Source of the DNA: Pseudomonas sp. R84
GTDB lineage: Bacteria > Pseudomonadota > Gammaproteobacteria > Pseudomonadales > Pseudomonadaceae
Direction: 5' to 3'
Length of the DNA stretch: 64,000 nt
Assembly (NCBI RefSeq): GCF_009834515.1
Contig: NZ_CP019426.1
Coordinates: 2,345,501 to 2,409,500 of the forward strand
Each line of letters starts with the position of its first letter. The first letter of the stretch is position 1. The translations under genes were made by a program, and so were the position numbers. Shown piece by piece: positions 8,420 through 18,037 of the stretch. The notes below the pieces were generated by a model. That model was not told the DNA's origin and did not search any database. It worked only from the letters and a program-made list of their open reading frames with translations.

Positions 8420-10237
8420 ATGCCTTATCGATATGTTGTTCCGACGCAGCGCAAAAAGCCTTTGGCCTTGTCGCTGGCAGCCACGTTGACGCTGGTTTGC
8501 AGTGTGCCGTCGTGGGCGCTGGAGGCGCCGGTAAAACTGCAGGTGCCGACGCTGGCCTACGATGATCAGCAGATCATCCTGGTCTGGGAGAAGCCCGCCG
8601 ATCACGCCGATATCAGCGACTACCGGGTCTACGCCAACGGTGTGTTGCTGGGCGGCAGCAACGCCAACAATTACCGCGTCTCGCCGGCCAAACCTTACAT
8701 TGATCGATTCTACGAACAGGATGTTGCCGGTTTTCATCATCGCATTGGCATTCACAGTTACACCGCGCAAGGCTTGAAAGCGGATACGGCCTATCGATTC
8801 ACCGTGCGTTCGGTGGGCACCGATGGCACAGAGTCGGCCGACAGTCCGGCCGTTGTACAACGGACGAGCAAGGTCGCCGCCGTGTTCGATGTGAGGAAAT
8901 ATGGGGCCAAGGGTGACGGCAAAAGCCTCGATACTTTGGCGATACAGAACGCCATCGACGCCTGCACCCCCGGCTGCAAAGTATGGTTGCCCAAGGGCAC
9001 CTATAAAAGCGGGGCGCTTTACCTGAAGAGCAACATCACCGTGGAAATCGCCGAGGGTGCAACGCTGTTGGGTTCCGAGCGTGCCGAAGACTATCCGTTG
9101 GCTGGCTACATCCAGTATCCGTATTCGAGCACCGTGCGCCCGGCGTCGCTGATCAACGCCTTGCCGCGCGATCCGCGGCAGCACCAGTCGTTCGAAAACA
9201 TCCGTATCGTCGGCAAAGGCACGATTGACGGCAACGGCTGGAAACGCCGCGCTGATGTCGTCGACGAACGCGGTCAGCCATTGCCGTTCTACCTGCCCAG
9301 CGACAACACCCGCTACCAGCAGGACGGCATTCTGGCCAAGGCGCAAGTCGAGCAAGCGGTGGCGCGCGGCATGAACGTCAAGGACGCCTACGGGCAGATG
9401 CGCTCGTCGCTGATCACCCTGCGCAACGTCAAAAACGTGTTCTACGGCGGTTTCACCGTGGTGAACCCGGCCTTCCACGGAATCATGAACCTGGAAACCG
9501 AAAACGTAGTGCTGGCCAACACCACGCATAAAACCTACGACGCCAATAACGGCGACGGCATCGAATTCGCCAACAGCAAGGGCGCAATGGTCTTCAACAA
9601 CTTCTTTGATACCGGCGATGACTGCGTCAATTTTGCTGCGGGTACCGGGGCGGATGCCGTGCAGCAAAAGCCGCAGGAAGATGCCTGGATCTTCAATAAC
9701 TACTTTCGCAAGGGTCACGGCATGGTGGTTGCCGGCAGCCATACCGGCGCGTGGATTCAAAACATCCTCGCCGAAGACAACGTTTCCGATGGCACCGATG
9801 CCGGCCTGCGCATGAAGAGCACCAACTTCATGGGCGGCGGCGCGCGTAACGTGATCTTCCGCGACTCGGCGATCCGCAATACGCTCAAGCAGGCGTTCAT
9901 TTTTACCCTCGACTACAACGATCCGAATGCCAAGCTGGATTACCAGCGCTCAACCATTCCCGGGCAATTCCGTGATATCCGCATCGCCGACGTGAGCATC
10001 GAAAATGCCCAGGGCAAAGCGATCGAGGTCAAGGGCGACAGTCAGCACAATGCCTGGCATCAGGGATTGGTGTTCGAGCGCGTGCGCTTCAGTGGTCCGG
10101 CACAGGCGCAGATCGACGGGTTGAAGGATTCGCTGTTCGACCATGTGTCGTTCAGCGAGTACGGTGCTGCCAACCCGTGGCAAGTCACCGGGAGTGTCGG
10201 GCTGACGTTCAAGGATGTGCAGCCACCACCACCGTAG
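8420..10237 (+). CDS. Secreted polygalacturonase-like glycoside hydrolase (FN3 + GH28)
   Basis: A 605-residue exported protein. The signal peptide ends near residue 34 (SWALEA). A fibronectin type III-like domain spans roughly residues 38-145 and a GH28 right-handed beta-helix the rest, opening with FDVRKYGAKGDG. GH28 catalytic signatures are present: NGDGIEF, DTGDDC with the paired aspartates, GHGMVVAGSHTG and the basic RMKST. Family members hydrolyse galacturonan or related pectin glycosides. It follows the importer genes with an AAGGAG site 7 bp before the start, so it probably makes or trims the oligomer that the importer brings in. Confidence 0.88.
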   Translation: MPYRYVVPTQRKKPLALSLAATLTLVCSVPSWALEAPVKLQVPTLAYDDQQIILVWEKPADHADISDYRVYANGVLLGGSNANNYRVSPAKPYIDRFYEQDVAGFHHRIGIHSYTAQGLKADTAYRFTVRSVGTDGTESADSPAVVQRTSKVAAVFDVRKYGAKGDGKSLDTLAIQNAIDACTPGCKVWLPKGTYKSGALYLKSNITVEIAEGATLLGSERAEDYPLAGYIQYPYSSTVRPASLINALPRDPRQHQSFENIRIVGKGTIDGNGWKRRADVVDERGQPLPFYLPSDNTRYQQDGILAKAQVEQAVARGMNVKDAYGQMRSSLITLRNVKNVFYGGFTVVNPAFHGIMNLETENVVLANTTHKTYDANNGDGIEFANSKGAMVFNNFFDTGDDCVNFAAGTGADAVQQKPQEDAWIFNNYFRKGHGMVVAGSHTGAWIQNILAEDNVSDGTDAGLRMKSTNFMGGGARNVIFRDSAIRNTLKQAFIFTLDYNDPNAKLDYQRSTIPGQFRDIRIADVSIENAQGKAIEVKGDSQHNAWHQGLVFERVRFSGPAQAQIDGLKDSLFDHVSFSEYGAANPWQVTGSVGLTFKDVQPPPP

Positions 10238-10245
10238 AACCCTGA

Positions 10246-10524
10246 TCAAGGTTTCGGCGATTTACCGAGGTCTTCCGAGTCGCTTGAAGTGGCTGCATCT
10301 TTTGCCGTTTCATGCGACTCGGCGCCGGAGTTCGAGCCCGACGCCTCTTCACCTTTCTTGTCGGCCTTGTCTGCGTTGGATTGAGCTTTGCCGGCTTGAT
10401 TCACGCCGGGAAGCGCGGTGGGCGGCGCGGCAGACTCGTCAGCCGTCTTAGCGGCTGCCGAGGCGAAAAGCGGGCAGGCCGCGAGCAGGCTGGCCAAGGT
10501 GATCGCTGCAATTTTGCTGTTCAT
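10246..10524 (-). CDS. Small exported hypothetical protein
   Basis: A 92-residue protein with an N-terminal signal sequence, then a mature region rich in Ala, Ser, Glu and Lys with no recognisable domain; it is probably disordered. The hydrophobic stretch contains LLAAC, which fits a lipobox, but also FASAAA, which fits signal peptidase I, so lipoprotein or soluble periplasmic forms are both possible. The ATG encoding MNSKIAAI is chosen over an upstream start because the signal sequence begins there. It is convergent with the GH28 gene. Function unknown. Confidence 0.6.
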   Translation of the reverse strand: MNSKIAAITLASLLAACPLFASAAAKTADESAAPPTALPGVNQAGKAQSNADKADKKGEEASGSNSGAESHETAKDAATSSDSEDLGKSPKP

Positions 10525-10560
10525 GATGGTCGTCTTCCGGTCGAGGCGGATGGTGATCAT

Positions 10561-10902
10561 TGGAGGCGCCCGGCAAGCGAAGGTGCCCGCTGCTGGACGG
10601 GCGGTCAGTCGCTGCTGTTCGCATCACGCGAGGTCGACGATCTGGCTCCACTCAAGCCCGAACCGGCCGAGTGAGCGAGGTGTTTTTGCCGGATCGCATC
10701 GATTGTCGGGTGGAGGGCGCGGGTCGATTGCGTGTTGAGGTCAGCGCCAATTGATAGTCAGCCTAGGGGCGGTGGGATTTCATCAGGAAACCCCACTGCC
10801 TTTTTTACGTCCGTAAAAAATCGCGAAAGGCGGCAAATTGCTGGCCCCCGGATTTTTGCTTCCCCGGCAAAATCGCCTTTTTTCAGAAGGTTAGGTTGGC
10901 TT
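10561..10902. other. Intergenic region with an AT-rich palindrome
   Basis: This 340-bp stretch holds no convincing gene. Its main feature is a near-perfect palindrome at 10801-10820, TTTTTTACG-TC-CGTAAAAAA, about 80 bp before the next gene. It could be an operator or a bidirectional terminator-like hairpin; the sequence alone does not decide. Confidence 0.5.
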
Positions 10903-11232
10903 ATGCGGACGATTGTCATCACCGTTGCAACGCTTTCCCTGGCTGTTTTCGCGGTGGGAGTGCAGGCGAAAGAGCTGAGTAAAAGCCATCGCTTTGCCTG
11001 CACCTGGGGCTCGGACATTGCTGCCGGTGCCCAGCAATCGAAGTTGGCGGGCGTCTCGCTGTACGGCGCACGCAAACAATTGCAGGTGCGCCGGTTCCAG
11101 CAACCGTGGATGCGCATGACCGCGATGGGGATTACCGAGCAAACCTACAACAGCACGTCGAAGCTCAAGCCTGCGGCGGTCAAACAGACGTATTACGAAC
11201 AATGCGTACGCCACGAACTGGCCCAGCGATAA
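10903..11232 (+). CDS. Small exported hypothetical protein with two cysteines
   Basis: A 109-residue protein with a clear signal peptide (cleavage after VGVQA, about residue 22). The mature part of about 87 residues has two cysteines, in FACTWG and YEQCVRH, which could form a disulfide in the periplasm. The ATG at 10903 is chosen because it begins the signal peptide; the frame extends further upstream without support. A strong terminator follows. Family not recognised. Confidence 0.65.
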   Translation: MRTIVITVATLSLAVFAVGVQAKELSKSHRFACTWGSDIAAGAQQSKLAGVSLYGARKQLQVRRFQQPWMRMTAMGITEQTYNSTSKLKPAAVKQTYYEQCVRHELAQR

Positions 11233-11238
11233 CGTAGA

Positions 11239-11267
11239 AAGCCCAATCTTTTCAGGTTGGGCTTTTT
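11239..11267 (+). terminator. Rho-independent terminator
   Basis: The stem AGCCCAA / TTGGGCT is followed by TTTTT. It lies 7 bp after the stop codon of the small exported protein and just before the convergent VOC gene. Confidence 0.85.
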
Positions 11268-11289
11268 CATGCCTGAGGAAATGTCAGGG

Positions 11290-11703
11290 TTACTTTTCGC
11301 TCTCGCAATTGACCATCCACGATACGCCAAAACGATCCACCAGCATGCCGAAGCGCACCGCCCAGAAGGTCGCTTCCAGCGGCATATCGACGCGACCGTC
11401 CTTGGCCAGAGCGTTAAACACCTGCTCGGCTTCAGCAATGCTGTCGACATTCAGTGAAATCGAGCAGCCGCTCATGCCCTGAGTCGGGCGGTCGGGCGTG
11501 GTGTCCGAGGCCATGATCATCTGATCACCCACTTTCAAACAGGTGTGGATGATCAGAGAGTGATGCTCTCTGGGCACATGTTCGGCGGCAGGTGTTTCGC
11601 CGAACGTCATCATCGCCTCAAGCTTCCCTTGCAAAGCTTGCTCGTAAAAGGTGAAGGCCTCACGGCAGTCACCATTGAAGATCAGGTACGGGTCGATTCT
11701 CAT
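11290..11703 (-). CDS. VOC-family (PhnB/glyoxalase-like) protein
   Basis: A 137-residue protein of the vicinal oxygen chelate fold, PhnB-like subgroup. It begins MRIDPYLIFNGDCREAF and has the typical FYEQALQGKLEAMMTFGE and ATFWAVRFGMLVDRFGVSW segments. Such proteins are cytosolic dimers whose substrate is usually unknown. The ATG at 11703 matches the family N-terminus; the frame extends upstream without support. Confidence 0.85.
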   Translation of the reverse strand: MRIDPYLIFNGDCREAFTFYEQALQGKLEAMMTFGETPAAEHVPREHHSLIIHTCLKVGDQMIMASDTTPDRPTQGMSGCSISLNVDSIAEAEQVFNALAKDGRVDMPLEATFWAVRFGMLVDRFGVSWMVNCESEK

Positions 11704-11926
11704 GTCTCTGCTCCCGGCAGTCAGGCGCGGAGCGTGGCGGGGGGGCGCCGGGTTCCGCGTAGGGCGGTTAAAACATAGCAGAGCGTTGGACGCCGGAAAG
11801 GCCTGAGTCTTCCAGATGTTTTTGTTCTGAAAAGCGCGTCGACAATAACGCGCTCGTCGTTTGAAGTTCAGTCGTAGCGCTGGAGTACCATAACGCACCG
11901 CCATCGCCTGCCGAGTCCAATGCCCC

Positions 11927-13738
11927 ATGCCTGATCTATCGCGTTTCACCTCTTTTTTCGATCAGGCGCTGCGAGCCTTGCGGCTGGTTTGGGGGACCTC
12001 GCGAGGCTTGTTTCTGGGGCTGGTGCTGGCAACGTTGGTGGCCGGGTTGCTGCCGGCACTGGCGGCATGGTTGGGGCAGCAGATTGTCGATGCCGTGGTG
12101 GCGGCGATGCAGTTGCACGCGCAACACGGCAGTGCGCCGCTGTGGCCGGTGTTGCGTTATGTGTTGTTGGAGGCCGGGGTGTTGGCGCTGTTGTCCGGTA
12201 CACAACGGGCACTGTCGGTGCAGCAGTCGTTGTTGCGGGTGCAACTGGGGCAGAAGGTCAATACGCTGATCCTGGAAAAAGCGCAGACCCTGTCACTGGT
12301 GCAGTTCGAGAACTCCGAGTTCTACGACAAACTCGTGCGCGTGCGTCGCGAAGCGTCGACCCGGCCACTGGCGCTGGTCATGAAGTCGTTGGGCTTGATT
12401 CAGAACCTGATCATGCTGATCAGCTTCGGTGTGCTGCTGGTGCACTTTTCCCCTTGGGCGCTGGTGCTGCTGGTGGTCGGTGCGTTGCCGGTGTTCTTTG
12501 CCGAGGCGCATTTTTCCGGTGACGCCTTTCGGTTGTTCACCCGCCGCGCGCCGGAGAGTCGGCAGCAGAATTACATCGAAACCTTGCTGTCCCACGAAAC
12601 CTATATCAAAGAGGTCAAGCTGTTCGGCTTTGCACCGTTGTTGCTGCAACGCTACCGCGACACGTTCGCCAGGCTGTATGCCGAAGACCGGCGTTTGACA
12701 CTGCGGCGCGATGGCTGGGGTTTCGGCCTCGGCCTGCTCGGTACTGCGGCATTTTACGTGGCCTATGCCTGGGTGGTGATCGATGCCGTGCATGGCCAGA
12801 TCAGCCTCGGCCAGATGACCATGTATCTGGTGCTGTTCAAGCAAGGCCAAAGTGCGGTGAGCAGCAGTTTGAGTGCGATCAGTGGCCTGTACGAAGACGG
12901 CCTCTATCTGACCAGTCTTTATGAATACCTGGCCGAACCGGTGCAGGCGGATACCGGCCACCTGACGGTTGGAGCGTGCCCGGGCGATGGTTTGCGTTTC
13001 GAAAACGTCGGTTTCCGTTATCCCGGTGCCAGTCGGCCAGCACTGGAAAACATTGACCTGCAACTGATGCCAGGCCAGAGCATGGCGCTGGTCGGCGAGA
13101 ACGGTTCTGGCAAGACCACGCTGATCAAGTTACTGACCCGGCTCTACCGCCCTGATCAAGGGCGCATTCTGCTCGACGGCAGCGATTTGCAGGATTGGCA
13201 GGAGACCGCATTGCGTCGGCGTATTGGCGTAATTTTCCAGGACTATATTCGCTACCAGTTCAGCGTCGGCGAAAACATCGGCGTCGGCGACACCTTGGCG
13301 TTCAACGATTCGCAACGATGGAAAGAGGCGGCTGCCCAAGGCATGGCGGCGCCCTTTATCGAAGGACTGGACAAGGGCTATGCCACGCAGTTGGGACGCT
13401 GGTTTGCCGGTGGCCAGGAATTGTCTGGCGGGCAGTGGCAGAAGATTGCCTTGTCCCGCGCGTACATGCGCCGTGAGGCCGACATTCTGATCCTTGATGA
13501 GCCGACTTCGGCGCTCGACCCGGCAGCTGAAGCCGCGGTGTTCGAGCATTTCAGCCAGCACAGCGAAGGGCGCATGACCTTGCTGATTTCCCATCGCTTT
13601 TCCAGCGTGCGCAATGCCGACCACATCATCGTGCTGCAACAAGGCCAAATCCTCGAGCAGGGCGGCCACGATCAACTGATAGCCGCTGCCGGGCATTACG
13701 CGCAACTGTTTGATTTGCAGGCGCGCGGCTACCGTTAA
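11927..13738 (+). CDS. ABC transporter, fused permease and ATPase (exporter type)
   Basis: A 603-residue half-transporter. Residues 1-330 form the membrane domain with five or six segments, and residues 350-603 the ATPase. Walker A is GENGSGKTT near residue 390, the signature is LSGGQWQKIALSRAY, Walker B is ILILDEPTSALDP and the H-loop is LLISHR. It is expected to dimerise and export a lipid-like, peptide or drug substrate. Its stop codon overlaps the convergent hydrolase gene by a few bases. No neighbouring gene points to a specific substrate. Confidence 0.9.
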   Translation: MPDLSRFTSFFDQALRALRLVWGTSRGLFLGLVLATLVAGLLPALAAWLGQQIVDAVVAAMQLHAQHGSAPLWPVLRYVLLEAGVLALLSGTQRALSVQQSLLRVQLGQKVNTLILEKAQTLSLVQFENSEFYDKLVRVRREASTRPLALVMKSLGLIQNLIMLISFGVLLVHFSPWALVLLVVGALPVFFAEAHFSGDAFRLFTRRAPESRQQNYIETLLSHETYIKEVKLFGFAPLLLQRYRDTFARLYAEDRRLTLRRDGWGFGLGLLGTAAFYVAYAWVVIDAVHGQISLGQMTMYLVLFKQGQSAVSSSLSAISGLYEDGLYLTSLYEYLAEPVQADTGHLTVGACPGDGLRFENVGFRYPGASRPALENIDLQLMPGQSMALVGENGSGKTTLIKLLTRLYRPDQGRILLDGSDLQDWQETALRRRIGVIFQDYIRYQFSVGENIGVGDTLAFNDSQRWKEAAAQGMAAPFIEGLDKGYATQLGRWFAGGQELSGGQWQKIALSRAYMRREADILILDEPTSALDPAAEAAVFEHFSQHSEGRMTLLISHRFSSVRNADHIIVLQQGQILEQGGHDQLIAAAGHYAQLFDLQARGYR

Positions 13739-14679
13739 GTGTCCCGTCCGCTGCGCACGGTTGTCGGCCCGGCCACCCTAGGGACGGGCTTGCTCTGCAT
13801 CAGGCTGTCGAGCGCCTTGCGGTAATTCTGCCCGCCGAGCGCCATGCTGTTGTTGTGCGTCGCGCCAGGCACCAGCAACAGGCGTTTGGGTTGTTGCGCG
13901 GCGTTGAACAATTGCTCACTGAAACGTGGTGGCACGAAAGCGTCAGCCAGACCGTGCACCACCAGCAGCGGCATGTGAATGTCGGCGATCTTGTCGATCG
14001 AATCGAATTTCTGCGACAGCAGCCATCGTACCGGCAGTGAAGTGTTGGCCACGGACGCGGCGACATCCGCCAGCGTGGTGAAGGTGGACTCGATCACCAG
14101 TCCGCGCACTGGCAGTGCGGAATGATCGCGGGCGGCTGTTTGCCCGAGTTCCGCCGCCAGATCGATCGCCACGGCGCCGCCCAGGGAGTGCCCGTAGATC
14201 AGGCGTTTGGCCGGATCCGGTTGCAGCAGCTTGAAGCGCTCCCACGCTACTCGCGCATCTTCGTAAACACTGCTTTCCGACGGCAGATCACCGTGGCTCT
14301 TGCCAAAACCACGGTAGTCGATGGCCAGCACCGAATAACCCGCCGCGCGCAATTGTTCGATGCGGAACAGTTGCCCGGTGAGGTTCCAGCGTACGCCGTG
14401 CAAATAAAGAATGGCCGGCGCACTGGCCTTTTCCGCCGGCCACCACCAGGCATGAATGTTCTGCCCGGCCTTGAAACTCTTCGGTTGCAGGTCGAGTTCC
14501 TGCACGCTGCCGGGCAAGCCGTGATACCAGCCGGCGGTGCCCGGCTCAATGCGAAACAGCAATTTGCGCTCGGTGTGTTGCAGCACACCACAACTCGCCG
14601 GCACGCCGATAATCAGCGCGGCCATGCAGGCGAACGCCAAACGGCGGCGTCGTAGACGCGTCATGAAGGACTGGAACAT
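13735..14679 (-). CDS. Membrane-anchored alpha/beta hydrolase
   Basis: A 314-residue alpha/beta hydrolase related to the BEM46/YqiA-like serine hydrolases. An N-terminal Arg-rich stretch and one hydrophobic segment anchor or export it. The nucleophile elbow is GHSLGGA, the acid is probably in LADAFVPP and the histidine is in GATHNNS. The start is uncertain: ATGs at 14679 and 14664 are both possible and neither has a good ribosome site. Substrate unknown. Confidence 0.82.
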   Translation of the reverse strand: MFQSFMTRLRRRRLAFACMAALIIGVPASCGVLQHTERKLLFRIEPGTAGWYHGLPGSVQELDLQPKSFKAGQNIHAWWWPAEKASAPAILYLHGVRWNLTGQLFRIEQLRAAGYSVLAIDYRGFGKSHGDLPSESSVYEDARVAWERFKLLQPDPAKRLIYGHSLGGAVAIDLAAELGQTAARDHSALPVRGLVIESTFTTLADVAASVANTSLPVRWLLSQKFDSIDKIADIHMPLLVVHGLADAFVPPRFSEQLFNAAQQPKRLLLVPGATHNNSMALGGQNYRKALDSLMQSKPVPRVAGPTTVRSGRDT

Positions 14680-14791
14680 TAAACGTTTCACCAAGGCGCA
14701 GCCAAAGAACGCTTTTTACCAGATGGCTCGGCCTGCGCGTGAATTTTTCGACCACCGCCCCGGCGCAACGATTACCAAATGCTGCAAGGAC

Positions 14792-15790
14792 TCACACGAC
14801 CTGCAGAACGATCTTGCCGATATGGTCGCCAGCCTCCATGTGCGCGTGGGCCTGAGCCGCGTCGTTGAGTGAATAAACCTTGTCGATCATCGGCAGGCAG
14901 CGCCCGGCAGACAGTGCCGGCCATACGTGCTCACGCAGTTGATCGGCAATCGCGGCTTTTTCGGCAGCGGTGCGGGCGCGAAGGAGAGATCCGGTAATGA
15001 CCGCGCGTTTGGCCATCATCGCCAGCAGATCAAAGTCATTGGCCCGTGCGCCGCCAAGGAAACCGAGCATGACCAGACGGCCATCCATCGCCAGGGCGCT
15101 GACGTTATCGTTGAGATACGAGCCTCCCATGATGTCGAGGATCACATTCACACCTTGGCCAGCAGTTTTATCGGCGATGACCTGTGCGAATTTCTCATCG
15201 CGGTAATTGATCGCTTCGCCACCCAGATCGCGAATTGCCGCGCATTTGTCCGGGCTGCCGGCGGTGGCAAACGCTTCTATACCGAACTCGCGGCAAAGCA
15301 TCAGCGCAGTAGTGCCTATACCGCTGGTGCCACCGTGAATCAGCGCGCGTTGACCACGGCTGGCGCCGCCAAGGCCGAACAGGTTGGCCCACACGGTGAA
15401 GAACGTTTCCGGGATCGCGGCCGCCTGGACCCAGTCCACGCCATCAGGAATCGGCAGGGTTTGGCCGGCCGGTACGGCGCAGTATTCGGCATAACCGCCG
15501 CCATTGGTCAACGCGCAGACTTTGTCGCCCACGGCGAATTGACTGACACCCGCCCCGAGTGCAACGACTTCGCCGGCAACCTCCAGCCCGGGGATCGGGT
15601 TCATGCCGGGTTTCATCGGGTATTTACCGGCACGCTGCAAGGCGTCCGGCCGGTTGATCCCGGCGGCGTGTACGCGGATCAGCACTTCGCCTTGTGCCGC
15701 GACCGGCAGCGGCACGCGTCGCGGTTGCAAGACTTCGGGGCCTCCGGGTTCGGTAATTTCGATTCGGGTCATTTCATTGGGCAGGGACAT
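14792..15790 (-). CDS. NAD(P)H-dependent quinone oxidoreductase, zinc-independent MDR family
   Basis: A 332-residue medium-chain reductase of the PIG3/QOR group. The catalytic N-terminal domain contains AAGINRPDALQRAGKYP, and the Rossmann motif is HGGTSGIGTTA. Cysteine zinc ligands of classical alcohol dehydrogenases are absent. It probably reduces quinones or enones with NADPH in the cytoplasm. The ATG at 15790 (MSLPNEMTRIE) fits the family N-terminus. Confidence 0.88.
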   Translation of the reverse strand: MSLPNEMTRIEITEPGGPEVLQPRRVPLPVAAQGEVLIRVHAAGINRPDALQRAGKYPMKPGMNPIPGLEVAGEVVALGAGVSQFAVGDKVCALTNGGGYAEYCAVPAGQTLPIPDGVDWVQAAAIPETFFTVWANLFGLGGASRGQRALIHGGTSGIGTTALMLCREFGIEAFATAGSPDKCAAIRDLGGEAINYRDEKFAQVIADKTAGQGVNVILDIMGGSYLNDNVSALAMDGRLVMLGFLGGARANDFDLLAMMAKRAVITGSLLRARTAAEKAAIADQLREHVWPALSAGRCLPMIDKVYSLNDAAQAHAHMEAGDHIGKIVLQVV

Positions 15791-15850
15791 ATCGTTTCTC
15801 TTGGCTTGAGTTGTGTAGGTGGGAGCCTGCCGGGCAGGCAATGATTCCCT

Positions 15851-17050
15851 TCAATTTGCGCAGCAGCGCGGCTCAACCGGGGCGGGCAGCCATTTCATGG
15901 CCTGCTCCAGCAGCAACGCCACGACGATCGCACCAGCGGCAATAACGAACAACAACGCGTGGTGGCCGCCGCTGGCATTGAACAGCGCCGAATAGGCAAA
16001 TCCGGCCAACGCCTGAAACGTGGCGAACGACACCGTGGCGCGGCTCCAGGCGATTTGCTGGCGATGGTGCTCCGGCACCAGTTCATGCACCCGGGCCAGC
16101 GCCAGCGGCACGATGCCGGGCGGAAATGAACCGAGAATCACCGCCAGCAACGCCAACGCCAGAAACGAGTGGGAGATCGCCAGCAGTCCGAGGGTAATCG
16201 CCTGCACTACCAGCACCAGACGAATGCTCGACCGTGCACCCAACTGATCGGCGAGAAAGCCATAAGTCACTGGCCCGACAATCGCACCCAAGCCATACAT
16301 CACCCATACCAGCGCACCGATATGCGCGCCGGCGCCGAGTCCACGCGCCACGTAATCCACCAGAAACACCATCGCCGGCACCAGACCGGCGGCCATAAAG
16401 GCATATTGGGCGAACAGCACGTAGACCGCGCGCGGCGTCGGTTCAACGGACGCCGTTTCGTGCGCAGCCACCGGGTGCGCAAAATTGGACGGCCAGCCGA
16501 ACCAGCTCAGCGCAGTCAGCAACAGGGCCAATGCGCCCAGGCCCAGCCAAGTCGCCTGCAAACCCAGGCTCAACAGCGGCGGCACCAGCGTCCCGGAGCC
16601 GGCAATGCCGAGACCGATGCCGAGAAAAATCGCACCACTGGCCAACCCTTTGCGTGCGGCTGGAACATGCGGCAATACCGTCGCCGCAACCAACACCATG
16701 ATCGCGCCACCGGCAATCCCCGACAGCAGCCGCCAGCCGAAGAACCAGCTCACCGACAAGGGAAATGCACAGGCAAAAAATGCGGCGGTGACGATCAGCA
16801 TCATCAAGCGCAAGGCATTTTTATTGCCGAACTGGCGCGCTGTCGGCCGGCCGAGCAGGGCGCCGATCAGATAGCCGACCAGATTGGCCGCACCGAGGTA
16901 GACCACATCATCGGCGCTGAACCACTGCGCTTCAATCAGCGCAGGAATCAACGGCGTGTAAGCGAAACGTGCCAGTCCGATGCTGACCAGGCTGGCGCAG
17001 AGGCCGGCGAAGATCGGCAGCCAGATACCGGTGGAGGTTGAAGTGCGCAT
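15851..17050 (-). CDS. MFS transporter, YbfB/YjiJ-like
   Basis: A 399-residue major facilitator with about twelve membrane segments and the family start LPIFAGLCASLVSIGLARFAYTPL. The segment GRPTARQFGNKNALR resembles the conserved loop between helices 2 and 3. It is divergent from a LysR gene with a 111-bp shared control region containing two palindromes, so that regulator probably controls it. The direction and substrate of transport are not known. Confidence 0.85.
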   Translation of the reverse strand: MRTSTSTGIWLPIFAGLCASLVSIGLARFAYTPLIPALIEAQWFSADDVVYLGAANLVGYLIGALLGRPTARQFGNKNALRLMMLIVTAAFFACAFPLSVSWFFGWRLLSGIAGGAIMVLVAATVLPHVPAARKGLASGAIFLGIGLGIAGSGTLVPPLLSLGLQATWLGLGALALLLTALSWFGWPSNFAHPVAAHETASVEPTPRAVYVLFAQYAFMAAGLVPAMVFLVDYVARGLGAGAHIGALVWVMYGLGAIVGPVTYGFLADQLGARSSIRLVLVVQAITLGLLAISHSFLALALLAVILGSFPPGIVPLALARVHELVPEHHRQQIAWSRATVSFATFQALAGFAYSALFNASGGHHALLFVIAAGAIVVALLLEQAMKWLPAPVEPRCCAN

Positions 17051-17100
17051 GATAGCGATCTCGCGGAAGGTTTATGGCGTTCAGCATATCGGCTATCTTT

Positions 17101-17149
17101 GCTGCGTTAATGCAGCGATTAAGCGGCACGCTGATGCGTATTTGCATCA
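17101..17149. promoter_or_regulatory. Two palindromes in the divergent MFS/LysR control region
   Basis: Two inverted repeats are visible: GCTGC-GTTAAT-GCAGC at 17101-17116 and TGATGC-GTATTT-GCATCA at 17132-17149. The second ends 12 bp before the LysR start and has the T-N11-A form typical of LysR binding sites. Both are candidate operators for the adjacent regulator. Confidence 0.55.
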
Positions 17150-17161
17150 TACGGAGGCAGC

Positions 17162-18037
17162 ATGAATTGGGATGACGCACGGGTATTTCTCGCCGTTTGC
17201 CGCGAGTCGACGCTGCGCGGGGCCGCACGGATTCTGGGGGTAGATCAGGCAACCGTCGGGCGGCGGATCACGGCGCTGGAAAAGTCCCTGGGTGCGACGT
17301 TGTTTTTGCGCACCTCCGACGGCTACGCGTTGACGGCCGTCGGCGAAGCGGCGCTCAAAAGCGTGGAGAAGATGGAGCATTCGGCACTGGAGCTGGAGCG
17401 GCAGATTCAAGGCCTGGACGATCGCCTGACCGGCACGGTGCGCGTCAGCACCACGGATTCGCTGGCCATCGATTTCCTGATTCCGGCGATCGCCCGTTTG
17501 CACGAGCAGCACCCGGAAGTGCGGGTGCAACTGGATGCGTCCACGCAAATCCTCAGCCTGGCCAAGCGCGAGGCGGATATCGCCGTGCGCAACACCCGAC
17601 CGGACAATCCGGATCTGATCGCTCGGCGAATTGCTCGATGGCCGGTGGGGCTGTTTGCTTCCCAAGCGTATATAGACGCCAATGGCGTGCCGCCGCCGGG
17701 CACGGCGTTCGAAGGGCATGATCTGGTGGTCTATCAACCGTATCTGCAAAGCAAAAAGGACCTGACCCTGGTATCGGAACCGCTGAGCCGCGGCCGGATA
17801 GTCGCCAGCCTCAGTTCCAGTTTGCTCGTCCGTCGTTCGATTGCAGTAGGGTTGGGTGTAGGAGAAATCCCGGTGTACATGGGCGAGCGCGATGGCCTGA
17901 TCAGGCTTTGGCCGGAGCGCACCACGCCATTGCCCTATGAGGTATGGCTGGTAACCCACGCGGACCTGCGCCATACCGCGCGGGTGAGGGCGGTGATTGA
18001 GCAGATTGTCGACGTGTTCGCGTCGGAGAATGAGTAG
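17162..18037 (+). CDS. LysR-family transcriptional regulator
   Basis: A 291-residue regulator. The winged helix-turn-helix is at residues 1-60 (MNWDDARVFLAVCRESTLRGAA, with VDQATVGRRITALE), followed by a linker helix and a LysR substrate-binding domain. It is divergent from the MFS gene, whose control region holds candidate operators. The probable role is control of that transporter and of itself. Confidence 0.9.
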   Translation: MNWDDARVFLAVCRESTLRGAARILGVDQATVGRRITALEKSLGATLFLRTSDGYALTAVGEAALKSVEKMEHSALELERQIQGLDDRLTGTVRVSTTDSLAIDFLIPAIARLHEQHPEVRVQLDASTQILSLAKREADIAVRNTRPDNPDLIARRIARWPVGLFASQAYIDANGVPPPGTAFEGHDLVVYQPYLQSKKDLTLVSEPLSRGRIVASLSSSLLVRRSIAVGLGVGEIPVYMGERDGLIRLWPERTTPLPYEVWLVTHADLRHTARVRAVIEQIVDVFASENE

